Assembly: GCA_031277295.1 (NCBI GenBank)
Contig: JAITMV010000118.1
Span: 1-32,064 of the forward strand
Reading direction: 5' to 3'
Length of the DNA stretch: 32,064 nucleotides
Source of the DNA: Burkholderiaceae bacterium
GTDB lineage: Bacteria; Pseudomonadota; Gammaproteobacteria; Burkholderiales; Burkholderiaceae_C
Shown here: in pieces, positions 1-9,782 of the stretch
Numbering within the stretch: the first letter of the stretch is position 1
Layout of the letters: each line of letters starts with the position of its first letter
The notes under the pieces: generated by a model
What the model was told of the DNA's origin: nothing
Databases searched by the model: none
Seen by the model: only the letters and a program-made list of their open reading frames with translations
Made by a program: the position numbers and the translations under genes

Positions 1-844
1 GGCTCCAGAACTCGTCCGTCACGACCCATGATTGAACTCGCTTGACCACGATATTTGCTCCGACGTCGCGCATTCTGCGACTCGAAAGCAGAGTTTATCT
101 AATTACGGATAAGTTCTAAGCAATAGATCAATGAGGCCGTGTACCAGGCACGCAGCACCAAGTGGTCGAGAGCCGACCCCGCAAATTTGAACACATTGCA
201 AAACGCAACGGCAGCTTACCCTCCAGCGAACACAGTTTTCGCCGGATTTGCTGTCGGCGACTCCAAGTTCGACAAGTTCCCAGTGTCCTGCGCCAGCGAT
301 CCGCAGGCGCGTTTTGGCGGCACGAGCGGACATGGCCGATTCGTCCACACCCCCGCAGTTACCCAAGCAAAACAGTCAACAATACAAGTCCGCGCATCGC
401 GCATACAAGACAAAATGCATCATCGAGTATTAAATATGTACAGTGTTTCATGGAACATTAACGAATGTAAGCGCGCACCATATAATCGCGGCTTGCTGCT
501 CTTGCAAAAACGTATCAAAACTGTAAAAAAACGTTTCACAATTCCGCGCAGTCATCGCCTTACTGTTTCGGGAACGCCAAACATGAGTTTCCCCACCACC
601 GCTCCAAGCCATGTCACTTAAAACGAAAACTCATAACATATTGATTTTAAAAGAAAAATTTGCTCTGCTCTGATACTCCGCCAATATTAACCATGACATG
701 ATCCAAATCGATTGTTAGCCACTATATTAGTGACATATTTCGATAGACGGTATATTTTTTCAGACAAACGGCGCTTTTGGAAATTTTCCACAAACAAGCC
801 CTTTACAATGTTAAATAATGTTATAAGTGTTACAATAAGTCATT

Positions 845-1468
845 ATGAACATTTCGTCCTCATGGTTGGGCAGGTTGGGCAGGAGGCCTGCTTGTGTACC
901 GCATGTACTCGCGAGTATGTCTTGTACCGATGACAAAACCGAGCTTCCAAAGCCAACGCTGGCGACACCCATCCGGTTTGCCGATACAGGCGCAGAGCGC
1001 ACTCGGCGCGCTTCGGAGCAACGCCAACTAACAGCCTTGCAGGCACGCGGCGATACGGTCTACCAGTACCTGGTTGAAACCGCCGCTCGCATCTGCCAGA
1101 CGCCGCTAGCCGGTTTCATTTTGATACATGGCGATACCTTGCGCTTCAAAGCGGTGGTCGGCCTGCCGTCGCTACCCGCCGACCTTCCGGCCGACAGCGC
1201 ACCGTGCCTGCAACAGATCAAGGACAACCCCGAACTCGTTACCGTGATGCAGGACGCCTGCGCAGACGAGCAGACTCACTCGCCGCTAATGGCCGTCGGG
1301 CAGCCGCTACGCTTTTTGGCCGCCGCCCGGTTAGCCGACGCCAGTGATAGTCTGATAGGGTTGATATGGGTTGCCGACGCGGTCACGCGTCAACTCACGC
1401 CGGTACAACTGCGGTCGCTGGAACTGCTGGCACGCCAAACTACGCTGCTGATGAAAAAGCGTGTTTGA
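845..1468 (+). CDS. GAF-domain-like protein (start uncertain, possibly ~919)
   Basis: ORF of 207 aa. The C-terminal part (VYQYLVETAARICQTPLAGFILIHGDTLRFKAVVGLP...LIGLIWVADAVTRQLTPVQLRSLELLARQTTLLM) has a GAF-like pattern. Confidence 0.6.
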   Translation: MNISSSWLGRLGRRPACVPHVLASMSCTDDKTELPKPTLATPIRFADTGAERTRRASEQRQLTALQARGDTVYQYLVETAARICQTPLAGFILIHGDTLRFKAVVGLPSLPADLPADSAPCLQQIKDNPELVTVMQDACADEQTHSPLMAVGQPLRFLAAARLADASDSLIGLIWVADAVTRQLTPVQLRSLELLARQTTLLMKKRV

Positions 1469-1631
1469 CACGTGTGAGCCTGTCCTGAATTTCCGCACCC
1501 TTGCGCACCCCAATAGGTGAGATCGTGGTGCGGCTTGCTCTGCTCGGTAGCAAGCTAATTCGGCTCAAGCCGTATCGGGCTTGAGGTGGCCCCCCTGCGG
1601 GATTGGGTAAGGCGTTGCCCTAAGGCCATCC

Positions 1632-1677
1632 CTAAAGACGCGCTCATCCGCAGGGACTGCATGAGGCGTCGTCTAAA
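1632..1677 (-). repeat. REP-like palindromic unit, copy C
   Basis: Minus strand TTTAGACGACGCCTCATGCAGTCCCTGCGGATGAGCGCGTCTTTAG: nested hairpin CTCATgCAG-TCC-CTGcGGATGAG. Near-identical to 18949-18995. Confidence 0.8.
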
Positions 1678-1744
1678 CTCGCCTCAACGGGCCGCACCGC
1701 ACATATGCCCGCCGCGATTTTCCCCATTCAAAATGGAGCCAGCC

Positions 1745-2800
1745 ATGTCGTCACCCCTATTGTTTTCCACCCTTGGCCGGCGCGCGCTGGCCGCCGTCGC
1801 ATTGGCCGGCGCCACATGGTGCGCGTGCGCGCCGGCATTTGCGGGTCAGACATTGAATGCCGTCAAACAGCGCGGCAGCCTCAAATGCGGCGTGACCAAT
1901 GGCGTGGCGGGATTTTCGGCGCCCGATAGCAAGGGCCACTGGACGGGCCTGGACGTAGATACCTGCCGCGCCGTGGCGGCCGCCGTGCTAGGTGACGGGA
2001 ACAAAGTCGAGTTCGTGCCGCTCAACGCGCAACAGCGCTTTGCGGCCTTGCAGGCCGGAGAGATCGACATCCTGGCGCGCGTTACCACCTGGACGCTGAC
2101 GCGCGATGCGTCGCTGGGACTGCACTTCACCACCATCACCTATTACGACGGGCAGGGCTTTCTGGTACCCAAAAAGATCAAGGTCACGAGCGCCAAGCAG
2201 TTGGGGGGCGCGACGGTCTGCACCCAGTCGGGCACCAGCAACGAAAAGAACGCGGCCGACTGGTTCCGGGCGCAGAACGTGGCGGTCAAAACGCTGGTGT
2301 TTGAGAGTTTCGAGGCGTCATTCAAGGCCTTCTTCTCGGGCCGCTGTCAAGCGTTCACCACCGACGTATCGACGCTGGCGGGGCTGCGCAACAAGGAGGC
2401 GCCCAACCCTGATGACTATGCGATTTTGCCCGAGTTGGTTTCCAAATCGCCGCTGGCGCCAACGGTGCGCCGCGGCGACGACGAGTGGTTCGCCATCGTC
2501 AAATGGGTGTCTTATGCGCTGATTGAGGCCGAGGAACTGGGCATCACCCAAGCCAATGCCGAGCAACTGAAGGCCGACGCTCAGAATCCGCAAGCGCAGC
2601 GTTTACTCGGTCGCGGCGAAGACCTGGGCAAGCTGCTCGGACTGGACAGGGACTGGGCGCTGCGCGCGATCAAGGCGGTGGGCAACTACGGCGAGTCCTT
2701 GGACCGCAACGTCGGGCCGAAGTCCGCGCTCGGTTTGCAGCGCGGCATGAACAACCTCTGGAACAAAGGGGGATTGCTGTACGCGCCGCCGTTGCAATGA
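1745..2800 (+). CDS. aapJ: Amino-acid ABC transporter periplasmic binding protein (AapJ-like)
   Basis: Signal peptide followed by GQTLNAVKQRGSLKCGVTNGVAGFSAPDSKGHWTGLDVDTCRAVAAAVLGD, typical of SBP family 3 AapJ/BztA proteins. Start placed at MSSPLLFSTLGRR inside the longer ORF. Confidence 0.88.
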   Translation: MSSPLLFSTLGRRALAAVALAGATWCACAPAFAGQTLNAVKQRGSLKCGVTNGVAGFSAPDSKGHWTGLDVDTCRAVAAAVLGDGNKVEFVPLNAQQRFAALQAGEIDILARVTTWTLTRDASLGLHFTTITYYDGQGFLVPKKIKVTSAKQLGGATVCTQSGTSNEKNAADWFRAQNVAVKTLVFESFEASFKAFFSGRCQAFTTDVSTLAGLRNKEAPNPDDYAILPELVSKSPLAPTVRRGDDEWFAIVKWVSYALIEAEELGITQANAEQLKADAQNPQAQRLLGRGEDLGKLLGLDRDWALRAIKAVGNYGESLDRNVGPKSALGLQRGMNNLWNKGGLLYAPPLQ

Positions 2801-3774
2801 GCGGCGCGCGCGTATCGCGGGGCTGGCTGGCGCAAGCGCTGCTGATCGCGCTGGTTGCCGCGGCGGTGCTGGCGCTCGGGCACCATGCGCTGAGCGTATT
2901 GCGTGCGCAAGGCGTGCGCTCGGGCTTCGACTTTCTAGGGCAACCGGCCGGTTTCGACATCAGCGAAGGCTGGCTGGCCTTCGACAGCCGTCAACCCTTT
3001 TGGCGCGCTTTTCTGGCCGGGCTGCTCAACACCGTGCGCGCAGCCGCGCCGGCAGCGCTGCTGGCGATGCTGTTGGGTACCCTGCTGGGCATTGGGCGAA
3101 TCGCACCGCACCGGCTGCTCAGCGGGCTGTGCACGGTTTATGTCGAAGCGCTGCGCAATGTGCCGTTGCTGGTGCAATTGCTGATGCTGTATTTCGCGCT
3201 GACGCAACTGCTGCCCGATTCCGACACCCCGCTGCGGCTTGCGCCGGGCTGGTGGCTGAGCAAAGGCGGGCTAGCGCTGCCCTGGCCGGTAGACGGATCG
3301 GGCGGCTGGCATCTGCAATGGCCCGAGCGCGGCGCGTTCGGCATCACCGGCGGAGCCGCGCTCAGCCCCGAATATCTGACGATGACACTGGGACTGGCGC
3401 TCTACAGCGCGGCATTTGTCGCCGAGATTGTGCGCGCGGGTATCGGTTCGGTCGCGCGCGGTCAGACCGAGGCGGCGCGGGCGCTGGGTCTGCGCAGCAC
3501 ACAGCAATTGCGCTGGGTGGTGCTGCCGCAAGCGCTGCGCGTGATCGTGCCGGCACTGACCAATCAACTGGCCAGCCTGACCAAGAATTCCTCGTTGGCG
3601 GTGGCGGTAGGCTACCCCGAACTGGTGTCGGTGGCCAACACTTCGATCAATGGCACCGGCCGTGCTTTTGAATGCATCGCCATCGTGATGGCGGTGTATC
3701 TGCTGCTGTCGCTGTTGATCGCCGGGCTGATGAACCGCTACAACGCGCGCGTGGCGCTGCGGGGGTGGGCATGA
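2797..3774 (+). CDS. aapQ: Amino-acid ABC transporter permease (AapQ-like)
   Basis: Hydrophobic protein with the HisM/GlnP permease motif EIVRAGIGSVARGQTEAARALGL. ATGA overlap with the upstream gene. Confidence 0.87.
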   Translation: MSGARVSRGWLAQALLIALVAAAVLALGHHALSVLRAQGVRSGFDFLGQPAGFDISEGWLAFDSRQPFWRAFLAGLLNTVRAAAPAALLAMLLGTLLGIGRIAPHRLLSGLCTVYVEALRNVPLLVQLLMLYFALTQLLPDSDTPLRLAPGWWLSKGGLALPWPVDGSGGWHLQWPERGAFGITGGAALSPEYLTMTLGLALYSAAFVAEIVRAGIGSVARGQTEAARALGLRSTQQLRWVVLPQALRVIVPALTNQLASLTKNSSLAVAVGYPELVSVANTSINGTGRAFECIAIVMAVYLLLSLLIAGLMNRYNARVALRGWA

Positions 3775-4814
3775 ACGGCTGGCGCGAGGAGTTGTTCGGC
3801 TCCCCGCTGCGCAGCACGGTCAGCATGGCGTTGATCGCTCTGCTCGGCTGGATGGCATGGACGGCAGGCCAATGGACGATGACACAGGCGGTGTTCCGGC
3901 CTGACGCCGAAGCCTGCCGCGCGGCGCACGGCGCCTGCTGGGGCGTGATCGCGGAAAAGTGGCGTCCTCTGTTATTCGGACGCTACCCCTACGCTGAGCA
4001 ATGGCGCGCCGCGCTGGCGCTGGCGTTGCTGATGGCCATGTTGCTGGCCAGCGCCTGGCCGCGTTTGTGGCGGCCGGCCCTGGCGCTGCTCTGGGGCGCG
4101 GCGCTGGCGCTGTTTGCGCTGCTGATGCACGGCGGTCTGTTCGGCCTGAGCGCGGTGCCGGCCAACCGTTGGGGCGGTCTGCCATTGACGGTAAGCCTGG
4201 CCGCCGCCAGCTTGGCGCTGGCGTTTCCGCTGGCCGTGCTGCTGGCGCTGGCGCGCCGCTCGCGCTGGCCGGTGCCGCGCAGCCTGGCAGCCACCTATAT
4301 TGAACTGGTGCGCGGCGTACCGTTGATTTCGGTGCTGTTCATGGCCTCGTTTTTGCTACCGCTGCTGTGGCCCACGCACTGGCGGCCCGACGTGCTGACG
4401 CGCGTGCTGGCTGGCTTGACGCTGTTCGTCGCCGCCTATTTCGCCGAAATCATCCGCGGCGGTCTGCAAGCCGTGCCGCGCGGACAAATCGAATCGGCAT
4501 TAGCGCTAGGTCTGAGCCGCTGGCAAGTGCAGCGCCACGTGGTGCTGCCGCAAGCGCTACGCATGGTGGTGCCGGCGCTGATGAACAGCGTGATCGGAAC
4601 GCTCAAGGACACCTCGCTGGTGACCGTGGTCGGCCTGTTTGAGCTGACCGGCGCACTTAGCCTGGCGCTGGGCGGCGATCCGCTGTGGCGGCCGTTCTAT
4701 CTGGAAGGCTACCTGTTCATCGCTTTGCTCTACTGGCTGATGTGCTTTGGCCTGTCTCGCTACGGCGCCTGGATCGAGCGGCGACTGGCCGCTGGCGTTG
4801 CGGCATCTGTCTGA
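3771..4814 (+). CDS. aapM: Amino-acid ABC transporter permease (AapM-like)
   Basis: Motif EIIRGGLQAVPRGQIESALALGLSRWQVQRHVVLPQALRMVVPALMN. Start at MNGWREELFG overlapping the aapQ stop (ATGA). Confidence 0.87.
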   Translation: MNGWREELFGSPLRSTVSMALIALLGWMAWTAGQWTMTQAVFRPDAEACRAAHGACWGVIAEKWRPLLFGRYPYAEQWRAALALALLMAMLLASAWPRLWRPALALLWGAALALFALLMHGGLFGLSAVPANRWGGLPLTVSLAAASLALAFPLAVLLALARRSRWPVPRSLAATYIELVRGVPLISVLFMASFLLPLLWPTHWRPDVLTRVLAGLTLFVAAYFAEIIRGGLQAVPRGQIESALALGLSRWQVQRHVVLPQALRMVVPALMNSVIGTLKDTSLVTVVGLFELTGALSLALGGDPLWRPFYLEGYLFIALLYWLMCFGLSRYGAWIERRLAAGVAASV

Positions 4815-4927
4815 TAGCGACGAGAATGTGAACCGTTTTACTTATCTTTACCCGCTATTCAAGCCCCCCTGCCCGGCACACGCGATGATTGCCGGCAACA
4901 TGTTGCGGCTGATATCGTGAGGATGGC

Positions 4928-5635
4928 ATGACTACCCAACGCCTGTTGATGATTGAAGACGACGCTCGCTTGGCGGCGATGGTGACGGAATACCTGACGC
5001 AGTCGGGCTACCTGGTGACACATGCGGGCGACGGCGAGTCCGGCCTGAAAGAGTTGCAGGACAAGTTATTCGACTTGGTGCTGCTGGATCTGATGCTGCC
5101 CGGCATCGACGGCCTGGAGGTATGCCGCCACATCCGCTCAAGGGGCAGCGAATTTGCTCGCGTGCCGATCCTGATGCTGACCGCCAAGGGAGATCCAATG
5201 GACCGCGTCGTCGGCCTTGAGCTAGGCGCCGACGACTATCTGCCCAAGCCGTTCGAGCCGCGCGAGCTGCTGGCGCGTGTGCGCGCCGTGCTGCGGCGCC
5301 AGCAGCCCGACGCGGCCGCCGGGCATAAGCTGATGCGCTTCGGCACGCTGGAGATTGATCGCAACGCTCGTACCGTCACCGTGGACGGCCAGGCCGCCGA
5401 TCTGACCAGCTACCAGTTCGACTTGCTGGTCACGCTGGCCGAGCGCGCTGGCCGCGTGCTGACGCGCGATCAGATCATGGAGGCCGTGCGCGGGCGGGAA
5501 CTGGAAGCGTTCGACCGCTCGATAGACGTCCACATGGGCCGCATCCGCGCGGCTATCGAATCCGACGTGAAAAACCCAAAACGCATCTTGACGGTACGCG
5601 GTGTCGGCTACGTGTTCGCCAAGCAGCAAGATTAG
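4928..5635 (+). CDS. OmpR/PhoB-family response regulator
   Basis: REC domain (MIEDDARLAAMV...LVLLDLMLPGIDGLEV...MLTAKGD...LGADDYLPKPFEPRELLARV) and winged-helix C-terminus ending RGVGYVF. Confidence 0.95.
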   Translation: MTTQRLLMIEDDARLAAMVTEYLTQSGYLVTHAGDGESGLKELQDKLFDLVLLDLMLPGIDGLEVCRHIRSRGSEFARVPILMLTAKGDPMDRVVGLELGADDYLPKPFEPRELLARVRAVLRRQQPDAAAGHKLMRFGTLEIDRNARTVTVDGQAADLTSYQFDLLVTLAERAGRVLTRDQIMEAVRGRELEAFDRSIDVHMGRIRAAIESDVKNPKRILTVRGVGYVFAKQQD

Positions 5636-5638
5636 AGC

Positions 5639-6925
5639 ATGACCCCGGCTGGCAATCCCGTTGCACGCAAGCTGTATCTTCGCATCTGGCTGGCGGTGGC
5701 CGGCAGCGTTGCGGTGCTCAGCGTGCTGGTCGGCTTGGCTTGGCATGTCGCTGACGAACAGCGCGAACGCGAGCGCGAGCGCGAACGTCAGCTCCCGATG
5801 CCAAGCCGCGAGGTGTTGGTGCGCGACGCCAGCGGCGCCCTGATTGGCACCGCGCAAGCCCAGCCGCGGCGCGTGCGAGGGCGGGGGCTGGAGTTCGACA
5901 TCATCTTTGAAGACGGAAATGTCGTCACGATACAAAGACCCGCGGGGACGCGCGCCAATACCGACCGCTCGAGCACGCCATGGGGCTGGAACAGCGTCCT
6001 GGCATTGCTGCGCCCGCCTTACGGCTTTTTGTGGGTGCTGACACTGGCCGGCATCATGGTCATGGTCGGCGTGTTTCCCATTGCGCGCCGCCTGACCACC
6101 CGGCTGGAAGCATTACAACGCGGCGTGCAGCGCTGGGGTGAAGGCGACTTGTCGGCGCGTGTGCCGGACGACAACCGTCAAGACGAGGTGGCCGATCTGT
6201 CGCGGCGCTTCAACGCCGCCGCCGAACGCATCCAGGCTCTGATGGACTCACAAGCGGCGCTGCTGCGCTCCCAGAAATCATTGCTGGCCAACGCCTCGCA
6301 CGAGTTGCGTTCGCCGCTGGCGCGCATCCGCATGGCGCTGGAATTGGGCCAAGGCAAGGCCCAGTCTCCTGCTCGCGAGGAAATTTCGCGCAACATCGGC
6401 GAGTTGGATCAGTTGGTCGATGAAATCCTGCTAGCCAGCCGCTTGGACGCGCGCGAGGTTGACCTTGGTGCCGTCGAGTCCATTGACCTGATTGGCCTGC
6501 TGGCCGAAGAATGCGCGCGCGTCAACGCCGCTTTGGAATTGTGTCCAGGCACCGCCGAAGTGATCGCCAGTGGCGTCGCCAGACTGCTACGACGTGTCGT
6601 GCGCAACCTGCTGGAAAACGCCGTGCGCCACGGTCGCGGCAGCGAAGTCAGCGCCGAGCTTGGCGTCGCCGATGGTTGGGCCGTGCTGCACGTCAACGAC
6701 CGCGGCCCCGGCGTGCCGCTCGATCAGCGCGAGCGCATCTTCGAGCCGTTCTATCGCCTGCCGGGCGCCAGCGAGCGCGACGGCGGCGCCGGGCTGGGCC
6801 TCGCGCTGGTCAAGTCCATTGCCGAACGCCATCATGGCACTGTAAGCTGCGACAACCGCGACGGCGGCGGTGCGCGCTTCACGCTGCGGCTGCCGCTGGC
6901 GGTGGCCACGGCACAATCCGATTGA
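5639..6925 (+). CDS. Sensor histidine kinase (HAMP, HisKA, HATPase)
   Basis: ASHELRSPLARIRMALELGQ H-box, NLLENAVRHG N-box, GLGLALVKSIAERHHG G-box. Directly follows the response regulator. Confidence 0.95.
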   Translation: MTPAGNPVARKLYLRIWLAVAGSVAVLSVLVGLAWHVADEQRERERERERQLPMPSREVLVRDASGALIGTAQAQPRRVRGRGLEFDIIFEDGNVVTIQRPAGTRANTDRSSTPWGWNSVLALLRPPYGFLWVLTLAGIMVMVGVFPIARRLTTRLEALQRGVQRWGEGDLSARVPDDNRQDEVADLSRRFNAAAERIQALMDSQAALLRSQKSLLANASHELRSPLARIRMALELGQGKAQSPAREEISRNIGELDQLVDEILLASRLDAREVDLGAVESIDLIGLLAEECARVNAALELCPGTAEVIASGVARLLRRVVRNLLENAVRHGRGSEVSAELGVADGWAVLHVNDRGPGVPLDQRERIFEPFYRLPGASERDGGAGLGLALVKSIAERHHGTVSCDNRDGGGARFTLRLPLAVATAQSD

Positions 6926-6932
6926 CAACCGC

Positions 6933-7550
6933 ATGAACACACCTAGCACCATCATCGTCGGCGCCGACGGCCTGCCACGCTGCCGCTGGTGCGCCGCAGC
7001 GCCAGAGTTCGAGGTTTATCACGACCGCGAATGGGGTTTTCCGGTGGCCGACGACGTGCGGCTGTTCGAGAAGCTGTGCCTGGAAGGTTTTCAGTCCGGT
7101 CTCAGTTGGCGAACCATTCTGGCCAAGCGCGAAAACTTCAGACGCGCTTTTGACGGTTTCGACTTCCACCGCATTGCCCGCTATGGCGACAAACAGGTGT
7201 CCCGTCTGCTACAAGATGCAGGCATCGTGCGACACCGGGGCAAGATTGAGGCGGTTATCAACAACGCGCAATGCGCCGTCCGGCTTGAAGCCGAATGCGG
7301 CTCGTTGGCTGGCTACTTCTGGCGCTTTGAAGTGCTCAACTCCAAAGCGGCCAAGCCGCAAACGGTGTCGGTCTCGCCGGAATCTATCGCTTTGTCCAAA
7401 GACCTGAAAAAGCGCGGCTGGAAGTTCGTCGGACCAACCACGGTGTATGCTTTCATGCAGGCGATGGGTCTGGTCAACGACCATGTGGCGGACTGCGTGA
7501 TCGCCAGCCAAGTGGCCGCAGCAAGAAACAAGTTTCACGTCCCGAGATAA
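6933..7550 (+). CDS. tag: DNA-3-methyladenine glycosylase I
   Basis: RCRWCAAAPEFEVYHDREWGFPVADDVRLFEKLCLEGFQSGLSWRTILAKRENFRRAFDGFDF and FVGPTTVYAFMQAMGLVNDH are hallmark Tag sequences. Start MNTPSTIIVG. Confidence 0.95.
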   Translation: MNTPSTIIVGADGLPRCRWCAAAPEFEVYHDREWGFPVADDVRLFEKLCLEGFQSGLSWRTILAKRENFRRAFDGFDFHRIARYGDKQVSRLLQDAGIVRHRGKIEAVINNAQCAVRLEAECGSLAGYFWRFEVLNSKAAKPQTVSVSPESIALSKDLKKRGWKFVGPTTVYAFMQAMGLVNDHVADCVIASQVAAARNKFHVPR

Positions 7551-7599
7551 ACCGCCCTCGCCCACAATCTGGCGCCCGCTCGCCGATTGCAGTCGCCCA

Positions 7600-8676
7600 T
7601 CACAAAATACGCCCAAACCACAGCAGCGACAGCCCCGCCGCCAACAGCGCAAGCAGCGCCCCGGCCAAGGCAAACAGGGCCGTGATTTCGGTCTCTTTTT
7701 TTTCCAACGTCAGGCGGCTGCCAAGACTTTCGTAAACCTTTTTCAGATCTTGCGCGGTGCCGGCGTAGTAATACTCAGCGGCGGTTTTGTCGGCGATCTG
7801 TTTCAAGGTGTCTTCGTCCAACCGCACGCGCATGGACCAGCCTTCGAAGCCGATGGTTTCGCCCTCGACGGTGCCTATACCGACGGTGTAAACCTTGACG
7901 CCGCGGTCGGCGGCCATTTGGGCGGCCTCTAGCGGATCGACGCCGGTGGTGCGTTGGCCGTCAGTGAGCATGATGATGGCCGCCGAGGTGTAGGAGCCGG
8001 GCGGCACGGGAATAAATTCGTCTTGCTTGGGCGCGGACTGGTTGAGCAAGCGGTCCGCGCCGCCGCCCGTGCGCTCGAAGCTGAGTTGTCGCAACTCGAT
8101 ACCGGCATCGGGAAACAGCGCGGCCAGCGAGATCACAATGGCGTTGCCGGTAGCCGTGGCGCGTTGCAATTGAAAACGGTTGATGACGTTTACCAAATCT
8201 TCGCGGTTGACGGTGGGTTGCTGGGCAACCTGAGCCGAACCGGCAAAAGCAACGATGCCAACCTTGACGCCGCGCGGCAGTTCCCGCAAAAAAGCCTTGG
8301 CGGCGTCTTGCGCCGCGACCAGACGGTTCGGCTCGACATCAGGGGCGCGCATACTGCCCGATACGTCAATCGCCAAAATAATAGTCTGCTGGTTGGACGG
8401 CAGGGCAATAACGGCAATGGGGCGCGCGCCGGCCAACACCAAAATGGTCAGCGCCGCCAACAGCAGCAGCGCCGGCAGATGCCGCCGCCAGCCCGACCTG
8501 CGCCCCAGCGCCTCTTTAACCAGGGACAGGCTGGCGTAGCGCACGGCTAGTTTTTTGCGCCGACGCTGTACCCACTGGTAGAGCAGCACCAGCAGCGGCA
8601 GCGCCGACAGCAGCCACAGCAGTTGCGGCCACAGGAAATCGAGTTGCGGCAAGCCATCGGGCCAGGTAAGGTTCAT
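7600..8676 (-). CDS. BatA-like von Willebrand factor A domain membrane protein
   Basis: MIDAS motif AIDVSGSMRAPDV, N-terminal membrane segment, LTDGQRTTGVDPLEAA, C-terminal transmembrane helix. Confidence 0.88.
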   Translation of the reverse strand: MNLTWPDGLPQLDFLWPQLLWLLSALPLLVLLYQWVQRRRKKLAVRYASLSLVKEALGRRSGWRRHLPALLLLAALTILVLAGARPIAVIALPSNQQTIILAIDVSGSMRAPDVEPNRLVAAQDAAKAFLRELPRGVKVGIVAFAGSAQVAQQPTVNREDLVNVINRFQLQRATATGNAIVISLAALFPDAGIELRQLSFERTGGGADRLLNQSAPKQDEFIPVPPGSYTSAAIIMLTDGQRTTGVDPLEAAQMAADRGVKVYTVGIGTVEGETIGFEGWSMRVRLDEDTLKQIADKTAAEYYYAGTAQDLKKVYESLGSRLTLEKKETEITALFALAGALLALLAAGLSLLWFGRIL

Positions 8677-8800
8677 GGTTCGGGCCGATTTGACGCCTCT
8701 CTCGTCATTTCCGCACGCGCAGGAATGACGAAAAAAGAAAACCTGTGAAAGACGATGAAGTGCAGCTCAAGTGCATAAGGCGTCGCCATAACTCTCATTT

Positions 8801-9751
8801 TCATGCCATTTTGCGCAGATGCGCCGGCACTCCACCGCCCGCCGCGAGCCGTGCGCGCCGCTTGCGCAGGTCGGCGAAGCGGATGATGGCATCGGTCAAG
8901 TCATCGTCGGTGGATAGCTCCAGCGTATCGACGCCGGCGCGCGCCAGCGCCGCGCTTAGTTCGGCCTCGCGCCTGAGGGCGGCGGCGGCAAAGCGGCGGC
9001 GAAAGCCCGGATCGCGGGTATCGGCCAGCAGTTGCTCACCGCTTTCGGCGTCGCACAGCGTCAGCACGCCAAGGTCGGGCATCTCGCGCTCCAGCGGGTC
9101 GAGCAGGCGAACGGCTACCGCGTCGTGCCGGGTAGCCAATTGCGCCAGGGGTTTGTCCCAGCCCGGCTCGCTGAAAAAGTCGGAAACAACGAATAAGGTG
9201 CAGCGGCGCTGAACCACGTTGGCCGCGGCGTGCAGCAAGTCGGCTAAACGGGTAGTCCGCGGCTTGGCTTCAGGCTGATCGGCCCGCCGCACGATGGCAT
9301 GCAGCAAGCTCAGCACATGCTGGCGGCTGGCGCGCGGTGCAATGATCTGTTCAACCCCGCCCCCGTACAGCAGCGCGCCGACGCGATTGCCGTGGCGCGT
9401 GAGCAGACGCGCCAGCGCGGCGACGAACTCGGCCAGCACGTCGCGCTTGCGCCGCACGCCGGAGCCGAAGCTGACCGACGCGCTCAAGTCCAATAGAAAC
9501 CAGGCGGCCATCTCACGGTCTTCAGTAAACACGCGCACGAACGGCGTTTGCATGCGGGCGGTAACGTTCCAGTCGAGGTGGCGCACATCGTCGTGCAACT
9601 GGTATTCACGCAGATCGGTCAAATCGACTCCGGCGCCGCGCAGCAGGCTGCCATAGTCACCCATCAGCACGCCGTCGAGCCGCCGCAACACCGACCATTC
9701 AAGCCGACGCAGCATCCGCTCGGCGTAGGGCGGCGACACGGTGCGGGACAT
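8801..9751 (-). CDS. DUF58-family protein
   Basis: GDYGSLLRGAGVDLTDLREYQLHDDVRHLDWNVTARMQTPFVRVFTEDREM is typical of DUF58 proteins partnered with MoxR. Confidence 0.88.
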   Translation of the reverse strand: MSRTVSPPYAERMLRRLEWSVLRRLDGVLMGDYGSLLRGAGVDLTDLREYQLHDDVRHLDWNVTARMQTPFVRVFTEDREMAAWFLLDLSASVSFGSGVRRKRDVLAEFVAALARLLTRHGNRVGALLYGGGVEQIIAPRASRQHVLSLLHAIVRRADQPEAKPRTTRLADLLHAAANVVQRRCTLFVVSDFFSEPGWDKPLAQLATRHDAVAVRLLDPLEREMPDLGVLTLCDAESGEQLLADTRDPGFRRRFAAAALRREAELSAALARAGVDTLELSTDDDLTDAIIRFADLRKRRARLAAGGGVPAHLRKMA

Positions 9752-9782
9752 GGATAACCTGCGAAAGAGCGCGTTCAGCCCA

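Noticed and set aside
139-621. 160-aa plus-strand ORF at the left edge
   Set aside because: No recognisable domain, low-complexity composition and several competing overlapping ORFs. Probably non-coding.
8697-8730. Possible terminator CGTCATTTCC...GGAATGACG followed by A tract
   Set aside because: No T tract in the sense direction of a nearby gene end. Better explained as a degraded copy of the dispersed repeat.
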